Below are positions 1 through 9,680 of a DNA stretch of 64,000 bases, piece by piece; position 1 is the first letter of the stretch, and each line of letters begins with the position of its first letter. Source of the DNA: Flectobacillus major DSM 103 (GTDB lineage: Bacteria; Bacteroidota; Bacteroidia; Cytophagales; Spirosomataceae). Position numbers and translations under genes: made by a program. The notes beneath the pieces are model-generated. The model was not told where the DNA came from. It did not search any database and worked only from the letters and a program-made list of their open reading frames with translations. Where the stretch lies: contig NZ_KE386492.1 of assembly GCF_000427405.1 (NCBI RefSeq), forward strand, positions 214,667 to 278,666, read 5' to 3'.

Positions 1-1054
1 CATTGTCTCCTGCTTTTTTACCAATAATATCGTTTGTACCTGCAATAATTTCACTGTTTGGCTGAAACTGATCAACGCCATCTTGTGTGTAGCTGTAATA
101 AAGCGTATTTTTAAAGACCGACGTTTTGGTATCTTCTGGTTTTTTTACATCTCTTTTTATGCCGAATCTACAATTGGCCAATAGGTTGTTGTACATTTCA
201 CTATGCACACTTGCCTCTACCCAAATAGACCCACCTTTTACCGAAGGTCGTCTCCAGCCATTGTTTAGCAAAGTATTGTTATAGGCTACTATATATGCTT
301 GTGGGGTTCTATCGCCTGCATTAGACAATTTCAAGCCGTTGGTATTGGTGCTATAAATAAGGTTGTAAGCAATATCGGCCAAGCAGCCTGATTTAATATT
401 GATAGCCTCGCCACCTGTAACGCCAGTAGTATAGAATTTATTATTGCTAAAAATGATACTACCACCTTCCAAGTACGTACAGTCTTCGTTGAAATTACGG
501 ATAGTACTATTTACAACAATCAACTTGCCTGCCACATTCGAGAACCAGATGGCTGGTACGTTTTCGCCACTGAGGGCTTTGTACAAACCTAATTTAACAG
601 ATGTTGAAGCCTCGGTAGTGGTATTGCCTCCATATTCCAGAATTACGTTGTCGAGTACCAACTCTGTGCAAGATTTGCTGGCCAAAATACCACCCCATAA
701 TTTACCAAATTTATACTTTTCGGTGCGGGCTGCTTCTGGAACTGTGATTTTTACAGGACTTGTGCTTGTGCCTGTTGCATAGAGGTTGCCATTTACCACA
801 AATTCGGGCTTGGCGGTGGTATCCATCAATACAGTAACGCCTTCTTCGATAGTAAGGCTTTTGCCCGCAGGAATTAAAATATCGCCTTTTACCTGAATAA
901 TGCTACCTTTTTTCCATGTTCCCGATACTTCACCCGTTACAGATTGTTCTTCGGGTTTTGGAACAACGGTTTCGCTAGAGTTATCGTTTTTTGTACAGCT
1001 TGTGCATAGCGATGCCAGCAACAAGACACTTGCTAAAATGCTTGAAGTTTTCAT
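1..1054 (-). CDS. Right-handed beta-helix lipoprotein, 3' end outside window
   Basis: The frame opens at an ATG (1052-1054) and stays open to the window edge, so the C-terminus is missing; about 351 residues are visible. The first 20 residues are a hydrophobic lipoprotein-type signal ending in a CTSC motif, followed by an acidic, polar linker, as in exported Bacteroidota lipoproteins. The rest is a series of short beta-rungs with Asn ladders (motifs such as IIVVNSTIRNF and AYNNTLLNNG), typical of parallel beta-helix or pectate-lyase-like folds. It begins 27 bp after the stop of the interrupted TonB receptor and is probably in the same operon, so it may be a surface-exposed partner of that receptor. 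The substrate is unknown. The beta-helix assignment is fairly secure; any enzymatic role is not. Confidence 0.8.
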   Translation of the reverse strand, partial: MKTSSILASVLLLASLCTSCTKNDNSSETVVPKPEEQSVTGEVSGTWKKGSIIQVKGDILIPAGKSLTIEEGVTVLMDTTAKPEFVVNGNLYATGTSTSPVKITVPEAARTEKYKFGKLWGGILASKSCTELVLDNVILEYGGNTTTEASTSVKLGLYKALSGENVPAIWFSNVAGKLIVVNSTIRNFNEDCTYLEGGSIIFSNNKFYTTGVTGGEAINIKSGCLADIAYNLIYSTNTNGLKLSNAGDRTPQAYIVAYNNTLLNNGWRRPSVKGGSIWVEASVHSEMYNNLLANCRFGIKRDVKKPEDTKTSVFKNTLYYSYTQDGVDQFQPNSEIIAGTNDIIGKKAGDN

Positions 1055-1080
1055 AATGATTTGATAATGAATTAATTGAA

Positions 1081-3837
1081 TTAAAGTTTGTACCTAACGC
1101 CTACAATATAGCTGCGTTGGTAATAATCTTGTCTAATGAGTGTTTTGTTGTTTTGGGCGGCTTGTTCTGGAATATTGTTGTTTACAGGGTTGGTATTTTT
1201 GATATATACTTTCAAAGGGGTATTTAGTAAATTATTGGCTTTTACAAAAAGAATCCATTTGCTGGTAATACTCTTTTCTACAGAAGCATCCATTTGGATA
1301 AATGCCTGCTGCCATAAGTCGTTGTCCAAAAACTGTGAAACGGTATTGATACGTTCGCCAGTATAAGAACCAGCCAATTGGGCATCCCAGCCAAGTTTAC
1401 TATTTTTATAGAGCAACGAAATATTGCCTACATGTTCAGACTGGCCATAAAGTGGGCGAGTTTGATTGACACTGCGAGGTTCTAGGGCATTAGTTTCATT
1501 TCTTATACGAATAATTTTTTTGGTTGTTATCGACGAATTGGTGTAGGTATAATTAGCTTTGATACCAAAGTTTTGGTAATATTTGATAAGGTCTAGTTCT
1601 AAGCCAAAATTGGTGGCTGTTCCAAAGTTGCCTGGCGTATAAAAAACGTCTTGTCCACGAGTTTCATCAACTTGGAGGGTATATTCAATAGGATTTTGGA
1701 TATTTTTATAGAAAACACCTGCCATAAATTGGTCGGCTGCGTTAGGAAAAATCTCATAACGTAAGTCAATGTTATCGGCTACGGCTCTTTTCAAATCGGG
1801 ATTACCTCTTTCCTGAAATTCTTCATTGACAATTTTGCCTGGTACAATTTCAAAAAAGCCTGGGCGATTTATAGACCTAAAATAAGAGAATCGCAAATTT
1901 TGCTGATCCTGAAGAGCATATTTTAGGTTGATACTCGGCAGAATATCTACATATTGTTGATTACCTGAAGGGCGACTTTCGCCTAAAGGGTATTCCATGT
2001 CGTACCCTTGATTGGTTTGTTCTACTCTTAAGCCCGTAATAACCTGCCATTTTTCAGATTGGAGCTTGGCCATAGCATATCCAGCCGCAATTTGTTCGCT
2101 AGCTTTGTAATTAAGTGCCGAAGCTACAGTTCCTCTTGGGTTTTCTAAGTTCCACTTTACATCGCTGTATTGTGTAAAGTCTTTTCCGTATAAAGCAAAA
2201 GGATTAATAGGCTTGAAAAGATAATTATTATAAAAATTGCTTCGTTGTTTGTACCTAAAAAGCCCCCCAATACTTAGGTCGATAGGCAAGTTTTGCCATG
2301 TCGTATTTTTGGTAAGGTTGAGGTACGAAGCCCAATCTTGGTCGGTATTGCTTTCCCAACGCCTATTACTTTCTTGTGGATAGGTTATGGTTTCTTGAAA
2401 ATTGCGTCTAGTTCCTAGAAAACTTACATTGGTATTTTCGGGTAAATTGTTGCTAGCCCTCGAATATACCGCCGACCAGTTAAACAACAGGTCTTCCTTG
2501 ATTTGGTGTTTTCCCTGTAAAGTACTATTCAGGATTTGTTGGTCGGTAATACGGCTTCTTGTAGCAAAAGTAAGGCCTGCATTTCCTGTAGTTGCATCGT
2601 ATCCTCCCGACGAAAAATCAGTTGTTTTGGTATTGCGTAATTGAATATTTTTCAGATTCATATAGGCATTGTACCACTGCAACTTACTTTTGTTGCTAAG
2701 TTTATAATCAATTTTGCTATGAATACCCAAGCGTTGTTGCTGTTCAGAATATTCACGTTGTGCCAAACTGGTAACTCTCGATGTTTTTTCGGTATCGTAC
2801 ACTGTCGAAGCGTAGAAGTCGCTGTTGCTACCACGGTAGGTATTTTGGTAGCTGGCTGCCACTACTACCCCCAGACGGTTGTTTAGGTATCTATTTCCTA
2901 CCGACCCACCCCCAATAAGGTTTGGCATAGCCTGATGGCTCGTAAAATCTAATAAGGTATTTGAAAAATCTTTTGTTGTGGCCGAATAGCTACTTCCAAA
3001 ACGTTGGTAAGGCGATAAGCTTTGTGCTTGGTTGGTAGCAAAACCGTTGAACGAACGGTTCATAAATAGTTCGCTATAGCCTGTAGCTAAATTGGCTTTT
3101 ATTTCTAACTGAGTAGGGGCATCTTTCATAACCATATTGATAACGCCACCCATGGCATCGCCTTCCATGTCGGGTGTAAGCGACTTAGACACTTCCAAGC
3201 GACTAAGCAGCTCGGCTGGGAAAATATCGAGCGGAACGTAACGATATTTGTTATCGGGGCTTGGAATTTTAATACCATTTACCAAGGTATAATTATATCT
3301 TTTGTCCATACCTCGCAAAATAGCATACTGCCCATCGCCATTGCTATTTCTTTCGATAGAAATCCCCGATACTCGTTGTACTAAATTGGCAACGGTTAAA
3401 TCGGGAGAAATTTCTATGGCCTTGCCCGAAACAATATTCATGAGTTGGTTAGCTTTGCGTTCGCTTTGGCGGGCGGCATTTTCAGAAGACTTATCGGTAG
3501 TGGCAGTTACTACAACTTCGTCGAGGGTTTGTTTGCTATCCGTTTCCATTTCTATTTTCATAAAACGGCTAGGGGTATTTACGACAATTTCCTGCTGAAA
3601 ACTTTTGTAGGATATATAGTTAACCTTGAGGGTCTATTTGCCATAAGGGATATTTTTGATACTAAACGACCCGTCGAGACCAGCTACGTCATAACCTCCT
3701 TTTTTTTCTAAACGTACTGTTGCACCCACTAGCGGCTCGCCTGTTTGTTGGTCGATAATACTTCCTCTAAAACTAGAAGTTTGTCCAAAACTAAGGTGGG
3801 TAATCAGTAAGCAAATAAAAACTAAAGCTTTGTTCAT
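1081..3837 (-). pseudogene. TonB-dependent outer membrane receptor interrupted by an in-frame amber codon
   Basis: The gene begins at ATG 3835-3837 with a signal peptide (residues 1-18, ending SFGQ) and a carboxypeptidase-regulatory-like domain with the DQQTGEPLVGATV core. It hits TAG at 3634-3636 after residue 67. The same frame then continues without another stop for about 850 residues: the rest of the regulatory domain (TLKVNYISYKSF), a TonB plug containing TPDMEGDAMGGVINMV, and a long beta-barrel ending in aromatic VGVRYKL. The expected sequence at the break is GKYTLKV, so a Tyr codon TAC or TAT became TAG. An internal ATG at 3559-3561 could restart an 826-residue product, but without a signal peptide it could not reach the outer membrane. 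I call it a recent pseudogene, or a sequencing error. A beta-helix lipoprotein follows 27 bp downstream. Confidence 0.85.
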
Positions 3838-3965
3838 AATATGTTTTGATTCATGGTTTGTCGAACCATCTGTTGATTTTCAGAGCTACCTATTTTGTTT
3901 AAAAGGCGTGTGCTATTTGATGAAGCAAAGGTGCATATACTCTTGTTTTATTTGCAAATTGGGGT

Positions 3966-4101
3966 CGTTACAAAAAGGAAACAGCGTTACAAATAGCGTT
4001 AACAAAAAAGCAACAACGTTAACAACTTGTTTTTAATATATTGATTATCAGTTATTTGTATTTTATTTGATGATACATTATCAAATTGTTAACGTTACAT
4101 T
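3966..4101. promoter_or_regulatory. Cluster of CGTTAMCAA-like repeats upstream of the TonB receptor locus
   Basis: CGTTACAAA occurs at 3966-3974 and 3985-3993, CGTTAACAA at 3997-4005 and 4017-4025, and the inverse TTGTTAACG at 4086-4094, which overlaps another CGTTACA. Six related sites in 136 bp between two minus-strand genes look like an operator array for the TonB receptor gene. The TPR-HTH regulator encoded immediately upstream is an obvious but unproven candidate to bind it. Confidence 0.4.
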
Positions 4102-4117
4102 TCTAAACGGTAAAGAG

Positions 4118-5779
4118 TTATAAAGACTGGATAAAAGTGGATAAATTTTCGCCTTGGGGTAGATTCAGCTTTTTGCGAAGCCTATAACGAATCACTCGGA
4201 GGCTGTCGGGCGAGATACCCAAAATAGAAGCAATATCGTTGGAATTAAGATTCATTTTTAACAAGGCAATAAGTCGTAAATCATTGGCGGTGAGTTGTTC
4301 GGAATGGTTTTTGAGTTTGGTCAAAAAACTTTGATGAACTTGGTCAAATATATTGCGGAAATCCTCCCAGTATTGGTCGTGGTCAAAACTCTGGTTAATA
4401 TCCTGCATGATTTGTCGGAGGTTTCGTTGCGAGTTTTTACGGTCGTCTTTTACAATTTCTTCAAGGCGCTGGTACAGTTTTTCTAACAATTGGTTTTTCT
4501 GAATTACATGAAGCGTATGCGTACTTAATTCTTTGGTTTTTGTTTCCAGAAGGTTTTTTAGGTTTTCTTCCTCCAATTGTTTGTTTTTTAAGGCGGCGGC
4601 CATCAAATCTTGTTCTTTTTCAAAAACCTTTTGCTTTTGTTCGTTGATATAATGCTGGTTTTTGATTTTCATTTTTTGTCGATTAATCACTACAAAGCCA
4701 AGAATAATAAGCAAAGCAATAACAATCACCCCCGAAATCCCCAGTATTTGATTGGTTCTACTAATATTGTCGAGGCGTTCTATTTCATTGTTTTTTTTGG
4801 CTATATCGTACATTACCTGCAATACAGCGATTTGTTGGTTGCTTTTTTCTGAATAAATATCAAGAGTCATTTTGCGGCTAACTTCCAAGTAATAATAAGC
4901 ACTGTCGTTGCGTCCTAGCATATTCAAGGCACGGGCAATGTCGCGATACGCACTAGCTTCTTGGTATTTTTCATGTAGCTTTTGAGCCAGTTTTAGGGCT
5001 TCTTTTGAATAGGTCAATCCCTGTTTGATAGCCCCTGTTTTGCGAAGTACATCTCCCAAATTATTCAATACTTCAATTTGAGCGAGTTGGTCGTGGGTTA
5101 CTTGGTTGATTTTGAGTGATTGAGAAAAGTAATAGTGGGCTGAATCGTACTGAGCCAAATCTTCAAAGATACTACCGAGGTTCTCATAAATTTTGGCAAT
5201 ACCCGTTTGGTTATCAATTTTTTTATAATAGTTGATGGCCTTTCGTTGAAAATACAAGGCCGAATCATATTTTTCTTGCTTTTCGTAGAGATGCCCTATT
5301 TTGCCAAAAGTATGAGCCAAGCCAAGGTCGTTATGTTTATTTTGGAAAATATGCAGGGCCTCGTCGTATTGTAATTTGGCTAGTTTTAGGTTGCGGTTAT
5401 AATAATATAGCAACCCCAAGTCGTTGAGGTTATAGGCCAAAAGCTCTGTTTGATGCTGATTTTTGAAAAGGTTATTGGCTTGTAAATGAAATTCTAAAGC
5501 CTGTGGATAATGCCCATAATGATAGCATAGCTGACCCATTTGTTGTAGCAATTGAGCTGCCAATACAAAATCCTGTTTGTCAAAAGCCTGATTATATTTG
5601 TTTTTGAGTTGTAAAAGTCGTGTGTCGGGATTGGTAATTGTAGACTGAAAAATCTCTTTATCGCTACTTTGTGAATAGGCGGTAAACCACATTAGTCCAA
5701 CCATTACCAATAAAGCAAACTGTACTTTTGAATAAAAACCTGAAAGGGTACATCCAAGTGAATGTAAAATAAATAACAT
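4118..5779 (-). CDS. TPR-repeat membrane regulator with C-terminal LuxR-type HTH
   Basis: The 553-residue protein has an N-terminal signal or membrane segment (about 18-36), six or more tetratricopeptide repeats (about 50-310), a single transmembrane helix (about 346-366), a coiled coil (about 367-445) and a C-terminal helix-turn-helix (about 495-545, with LNSNDIASILGISPDSLRV). This architecture is common in Bacteroidota: a periplasmic TPR sensor linked through the membrane to a cytoplasmic DNA-binding tail. It contains no kinase or receiver, so it probably acts as a one-component membrane-bound transcription factor. It lies directly upstream of the interrupted TonB receptor and downstream of the FecA-like receptor, on the same strand as both, and may regulate one of them. 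The signal it senses cannot be told from sequence. Confidence 0.85.
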   Translation of the reverse strand: MLFILHSLGCTLSGFYSKVQFALLVMVGLMWFTAYSQSSDKEIFQSTITNPDTRLLQLKNKYNQAFDKQDFVLAAQLLQQMGQLCYHYGHYPQALEFHLQANNLFKNQHQTELLAYNLNDLGLLYYYNRNLKLAKLQYDEALHIFQNKHNDLGLAHTFGKIGHLYEKQEKYDSALYFQRKAINYYKKIDNQTGIAKIYENLGSIFEDLAQYDSAHYYFSQSLKINQVTHDQLAQIEVLNNLGDVLRKTGAIKQGLTYSKEALKLAQKLHEKYQEASAYRDIARALNMLGRNDSAYYYLEVSRKMTLDIYSEKSNQQIAVLQVMYDIAKKNNEIERLDNISRTNQILGISGVIVIALLIILGFVVINRQKMKIKNQHYINEQKQKVFEKEQDLMAAALKNKQLEEENLKNLLETKTKELSTHTLHVIQKNQLLEKLYQRLEEIVKDDRKNSQRNLRQIMQDINQSFDHDQYWEDFRNIFDQVHQSFLTKLKNHSEQLTANDLRLIALLKMNLNSNDIASILGISPDSLRVIRYRLRKKLNLPQGENLSTFIQSL

Positions 5780-5899
5780 ATTGTTCTGTGCTTGAAATTT
5801 TTGTTAAATTTCAGTGAAGAATTTTGTACAAAAGCAGAAAACAGGAAAGCTTAATAATTATTTAATACCCTGTTGGAGTAATTACATACGTTATAAAAG

Positions 5900-5962
5900 T
5901 ATTCAACCAACTACAAAACTACAGGTTATTAACCCATGTGTGGTTTTGTAATTGGTTGAATA
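5900..5962 (-). terminator. Long hairpin after the FecA-like gene
   Basis: The arms 5900-5919 and 5943-5962 pair over 19 of 20 positions (one C/A mismatch) around a 23-nt loop. It lies 16 bp beyond the stop of the FecA-like gene and upstream of the TPR regulator gene. It is probably a transcription terminator for the receptor gene, though the following U-tract is poor. Confidence 0.6.
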
Positions 5963-5977
5963 TTAGAAAACTATATA

Positions 5978-8404
5978 TTATATTTTGATACCTACCGAAG
6001 CTATAATACTGCGGCCATCCGACGACCAGATACCAGCACCAGGGTACATTGTTGGCCTTTTGGTGAAGTATTGTTTGTTGGTTACGTTATTGATACCCAA
6101 GCGAAGTGTGTAGTTTTTATTGATACGATAAGTAGCATTGATGTCGAGCAAACTATACGATGGCACTAAACCTTTAGCACCGTTGACGGTAGGCGTTTCG
6201 GTATTAAGGGCATCGGCATACGATTTTCCTACATAGCTGTATTGAATAGTGGCGTTTAGTTTTTGGTAGTTTAACTGAAGACCATTGCGAGAAATCCAGT
6301 TAGGAACACCCTCTAAGCGTTTGCCTTCTACCGAAGTGTTTTCGCCGTTAACAGCAACACTTGCTTTTTGATATTTAGCATCGAAATATGAAGTTGACGT
6401 AAAAACTGACAAATTCAAGCCTGATTGTACTTCGTTTTGACTTTGGAGAAACTGATATTCTATATACGACTCTATACCACGTGTACGGCTATCACCAATA
6501 TTGGTTCTAAAAATATACGATTGTTTATTTTCATCTTCTAGTACTACTTGTCCTAAGCGGTTATTGTATTGGATTTGAAACACGCCAATATCGTAAGTTA
6601 AACGATGGTTGAGTTTACCTGTAATACCTGCTTCAAGGTTATAACCATAAGCATCTTTGAGATTTTTGTCTATTCTTTCCAAGACAGAGCTAGGAATAAT
6701 ATCTTTGAAAACCACTGGACGATACGCCTGTGCAAAACCTGCATACAGCCTATTTTCGGTATCTATTTTGTACTGCCAGTTGATACCCAATAAGGCAAAA
6801 TGGTGTTTGATAGTCGTAGGAAGGTTTTCGGGTTTATAATAAGAAATCGTTCCGGTCATGTCAGTAGCTCCGTTTTCTACCCTAATACCAGGTGAAAAGC
6901 TCATTTTAGGACTTACATAAATCAAGTTTTCGAGGAAGAATGCAATATTGTTTGTTTTAAAATGCAAATCACGCCCCCAAGTAGGGTTGGTTAATGTTAG
7001 GTCAAAATCGCTTCCTGTAGTACCCTTACCAAGTTGACGACGGTTGAGGTCGTTGTTCATGTACTGAACACCCCCAACAAGGTAGTTTTGAAGCGAGCCT
7101 ATTTGATAATGATGTGCTACTCGTAATTCGGACGTATAGCTATGGAAGTTATCAATATCTACCTGACGATTGGCATACTGGCCAGTGCTAGGATTAATGG
7201 CATCGGCTACATTGGCAAAGGCATCGAACAATACGCTATTGCGGCTACCCAATACAGCCGAAGTAGTCCATTTGAGTTGAGTATTTGGACTAATCGCCCA
7301 ATCAACGGTTAGGGAAGGTACATAAATATCAGGGTTAAAGTAATTTCTAGAACGAGTAGCCTGACGGGGGTCGGCTTCAAACATAGCGTCGGTCAATGGC
7401 CCCGGAATTTGATAAATATAGCTAGAGCGTCCAAATTCTGCTTTGGCTGTAAGCTTTTTGTTGAATTCGTACACCAAACTAACAAACTGAGATTCAGCAT
7501 CTGATTTTGAATTTTTTCTATATCCATCCGAATGTCTTTTCTGATAATAGGCCATATAGCTAAGTTTTCCAACTTTGCCACTGATAGCATTATAGGAGCT
7601 AAATAAACCATACGAACCTGCTGTATTGAGGCTTTCAAAATGGAATACTCCCGATGTGTCGGCTTGTTTGGTTTTGTAATTAATCATACCACCAAACTGA
7701 GCTCCATATTGTAGAGATGACGTACCACGAATTAATTCAATTTTGTCGATTGACTCCATGGCTGGGCTATAGTGGCTAGCTGGATAGCCATACATATCAG
7801 AATTGGTAATAACGCCATTTTGACGAATATTGTATTCCCAAGAGCGGTGTGGGTCGAGGCCACGAGTTGCAATATTCACCTGATTACCAGAGCCATCCAT
7901 GTCATAAACAAATACACCTGGAATTTTGGCAAATATCTGTCGAGCATTTTTTTCGGCAATATTGGCGTTGATTCCTTGTAGGTTGATTACTTCATTCTTC
8001 TTACCTGCTGTAACATACGTACCGTTTACTTCGGGAAGTTTTTCTACAGTACTTGGAGTGTTAGTACCCTCTATTATTACTTCTTGTAGGTGATTATTGC
8101 CTTCGACTAAAACAATAGCGAGGGCTTCCGACGGAGTTGCTGCAACATGAATAGGCACAATTTGGCTTTGATAACCTACCGACGAAATCAACAATTGATA
8201 TTTACCTGCTTTTATTTTTTGTAAAATAAACGAGCCATCTTGTGCCGAAATACTACCTTTTCCTAAGCCTTTGATTTGAATAGAAACTCCTTGGAGAGGT
8301 TCGCCTTTGTGATTATGGATTTTACCCGAAAAATCGTATAGTGGCTGTTGGGCAATCGCCTGAAAACTAAATATGAAAAAAAAGAGTATTTGATATATTT
8401 TCAT
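5978..8404 (-). CDS. TonB-dependent receptor, FecA-like siderophore/metal type
   Basis: An 808-residue outer membrane receptor. It has a signal peptide (1-18, ending AIAQ), a carboxypeptidase-regulatory-like domain (about 22-105), a plug (about 115-245) with the IATRGLDPHRSWEYN and IELIRGTSSLQYG motifs, and a beta-barrel to the C-terminus. The plug most resembles ferric citrate (FecA) receptors, so uptake of a ferric chelate or another metal complex is likely, energised by TonB-ExbBD. I see no N-terminal FecR-signalling extension. The gene is single, flanked by hairpins; a gene for a small exported protein lies 450 bp upstream on the same strand. The exact substrate cannot be assigned; the family is certain. 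Confidence 0.9.
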   Translation of the reverse strand: MKIYQILFFFIFSFQAIAQQPLYDFSGKIHNHKGEPLQGVSIQIKGLGKGSISAQDGSFILQKIKAGKYQLLISSVGYQSQIVPIHVAATPSEALAIVLVEGNNHLQEVIIEGTNTPSTVEKLPEVNGTYVTAGKKNEVINLQGINANIAEKNARQIFAKIPGVFVYDMDGSGNQVNIATRGLDPHRSWEYNIRQNGVITNSDMYGYPASHYSPAMESIDKIELIRGTSSLQYGAQFGGMINYKTKQADTSGVFHFESLNTAGSYGLFSSYNAISGKVGKLSYMAYYQKRHSDGYRKNSKSDAESQFVSLVYEFNKKLTAKAEFGRSSYIYQIPGPLTDAMFEADPRQATRSRNYFNPDIYVPSLTVDWAISPNTQLKWTTSAVLGSRNSVLFDAFANVADAINPSTGQYANRQVDIDNFHSYTSELRVAHHYQIGSLQNYLVGGVQYMNNDLNRRQLGKGTTGSDFDLTLTNPTWGRDLHFKTNNIAFFLENLIYVSPKMSFSPGIRVENGATDMTGTISYYKPENLPTTIKHHFALLGINWQYKIDTENRLYAGFAQAYRPVVFKDIIPSSVLERIDKNLKDAYGYNLEAGITGKLNHRLTYDIGVFQIQYNNRLGQVVLEDENKQSYIFRTNIGDSRTRGIESYIEYQFLQSQNEVQSGLNLSVFTSTSYFDAKYQKASVAVNGENTSVEGKRLEGVPNWISRNGLQLNYQKLNATIQYSYVGKSYADALNTETPTVNGAKGLVPSYSLLDINATYRINKNYTLRLGINNVTNKQYFTKRPTMYPGAGIWSSDGRSIIASVGIKI

Positions 8405-8430
8405 TTGCTTTAAATTTTAGTCAATAAGAT

Positions 8431-8465
8431 TTAGTGGCATTTATCTAGCGATAAAATGCCACTAA
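8431..8465 (-). promoter_or_regulatory. Inverted repeat in the leader of the FecA-like gene
   Basis: TTAGTGGCATTTATC (8431-8445) pairs with GATAAAATGCCACTAA (8450-8465) around a TAGC loop, with one bulged base. It starts 27 bp upstream of the receptor ATG, so it could be an operator for a metal-dependent repressor or a leader hairpin that limits translation. Confidence 0.5.
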
Positions 8466-8477
8466 AAGAATATAAAA

Positions 8478-8792
8478 AGATAAGTGAGTGTACCGATATT
8501 TTAAAGGAGTATAACAGCAAGGTTATGAGATACAAGAAAAGCCCGTTATCTCATTCGTACGCTATTTAATACATTGATTGATACCTTTTTAAGTTAAATA
8601 CTCAAGGCTAGACATAAGCATACACTACTGATGCGGAAAGTGGGAAATAGTGCTATTTTCATCCATAAAAACAGAAGAAAAGGTTTTTTATTTCATACCA
8701 ATACAATATCCTAGTAATCCGAAAATATCTAGTCGGTGTAATAATTGGCTGATTTTCAGTGTTTAATAGCTCAATTATACACTCACTTATCT
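8478..8792. repeat. 315-bp non-coding segment bounded by a 15-bp perfect inverted repeat
   Basis: AGATAAGTGAGTGTA at 8478-8492 is repeated exactly in inverse at 8778-8792. The segment fills most of the 450-bp gap upstream of the FecA-like receptor and has no convincing frame. An internal hairpin (ATGAGATA near 8525 with TATCTCAT near 8545) is present. It could be a miniature inverted-repeat element or a pair of distant operator sites. I see no clear target-site duplication. Confidence 0.45.
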
Positions 8793-8856
8793 ATTAGCCT
8801 ACAATGCTCTGTGTGTTTGGCAGTTGGCTAAAGCGTATAGAGTCAAAAAGTAAAGC

Positions 8857-9396
8857 TTAGTTTTGGGGTGGGGGTGTTAATAGCTGTAGTGGCACAGCCC
8901 GAAACCATAGTATTAGGGTTTGAGCAATAGGTAGAGGATTGTCCCATATCAAAAAAAATACAGAACAAGATTTAAAATTAGGAGAATAATCTTTGATAAA
9001 TTTTTTTAGGATTTTTCCGACATCACTACTGCTATCGGTGGTATCATTACCAACCTCAGCTTGAATTTTTTGGGCAATAAGCGAAAATCTGTCTTGGGCA
9101 GTGTTATTACTTTTCAATACCGTATAAAGGGTATCGTTAAGCAAACGTTGTTCTACAATATTATAAAATTTGTTGCGATATTGATAAAGCCCTTTGTCTT
9201 GTTTGGTGTTTTCCCAGACAGTTCTTTGGTAAGGAATAGAAAACGGCAGTTTTACTGTAATGTATTCTTCCGAGCTTGGGTTATCGTCGGTAAATTTATT
9301 GCTAAAGTCTTGTTCAAAAGACAACAATGCTACCGTATTGCCCAGCATATTATAGAGCAATAAAATCAAAAATGATATGGCAACAATAGGTTTCAA
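8857..9396 (-). CDS. Small exported protein of unknown function
   Basis: A 179-residue frame with a hydrophobic N-terminus (PIVAISFLILLLYNMLG) like a signal peptide or membrane anchor, a charged middle (about 40-150) and a short C-terminal Pro-rich tail. I do not recognise the family. No ATG precedes the hydrophobic segment: the longest reading starts at TTG (9394-9396), and the first ATG (near 9348) would cut off the signal. Exported proteins of this size occur beside metal-uptake receptors in Bacteroidota, and here the FecA-like receptor is the next gene downstream on the same strand. That link is only positional. Confidence 0.6.
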   Translation of the reverse strand: MKPIVAISFLILLLYNMLGNTVALLSFEQDFSNKFTDDNPSSEEYITVKLPFSIPYQRTVWENTKQDKGLYQYRNKFYNIVEQRLLNDTLYTVLKSNNTAQDRFSLIAQKIQAEVGNDTTDSSSDVGKILKKFIKDYSPNFKSCSVFFLIWDNPLPIAQTLILWFRAVPLQLLTPPPQN

Positions 9397-9609
9397 TACA
9401 CGACAGGAAATTTTACGAAGATACAGATTTTTGAGAAGTTTAAAAATGAGAAAAGTTGATTGGGCTAAAAGTTATTTTCATACATGACAAAGCGTATGAC
9501 TCAAAATCTTCAATTAATCCCTTTGCTTTGTATAGTTTGTGATAGTTGTTGGGACTCTTTTATGCAGGGATTTTCAATTTATTTGGCTATTTTCGATAAA
9601 AAGCAATGA

Positions 9610-9638
9610 TTTGGATAGCGTTTATACTTGTATCTTTG
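9610..9638 (+). promoter_or_regulatory. Bacteroidota-type promoter for the kef pair
   Basis: A -33 TTTG (9610-9613) and a -7 TATCTTTG (9631-9638, matching TAnnTTTG) are separated by 17 bp, about 40 bp before the ATG at 9681. The spacing is slightly short for the Bacteroidota consensus. Confidence 0.5.
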
Positions 9639-9680
9639 TTTATTAAAGCTAAAAATATACTAAACCATGTACCCTAAATT

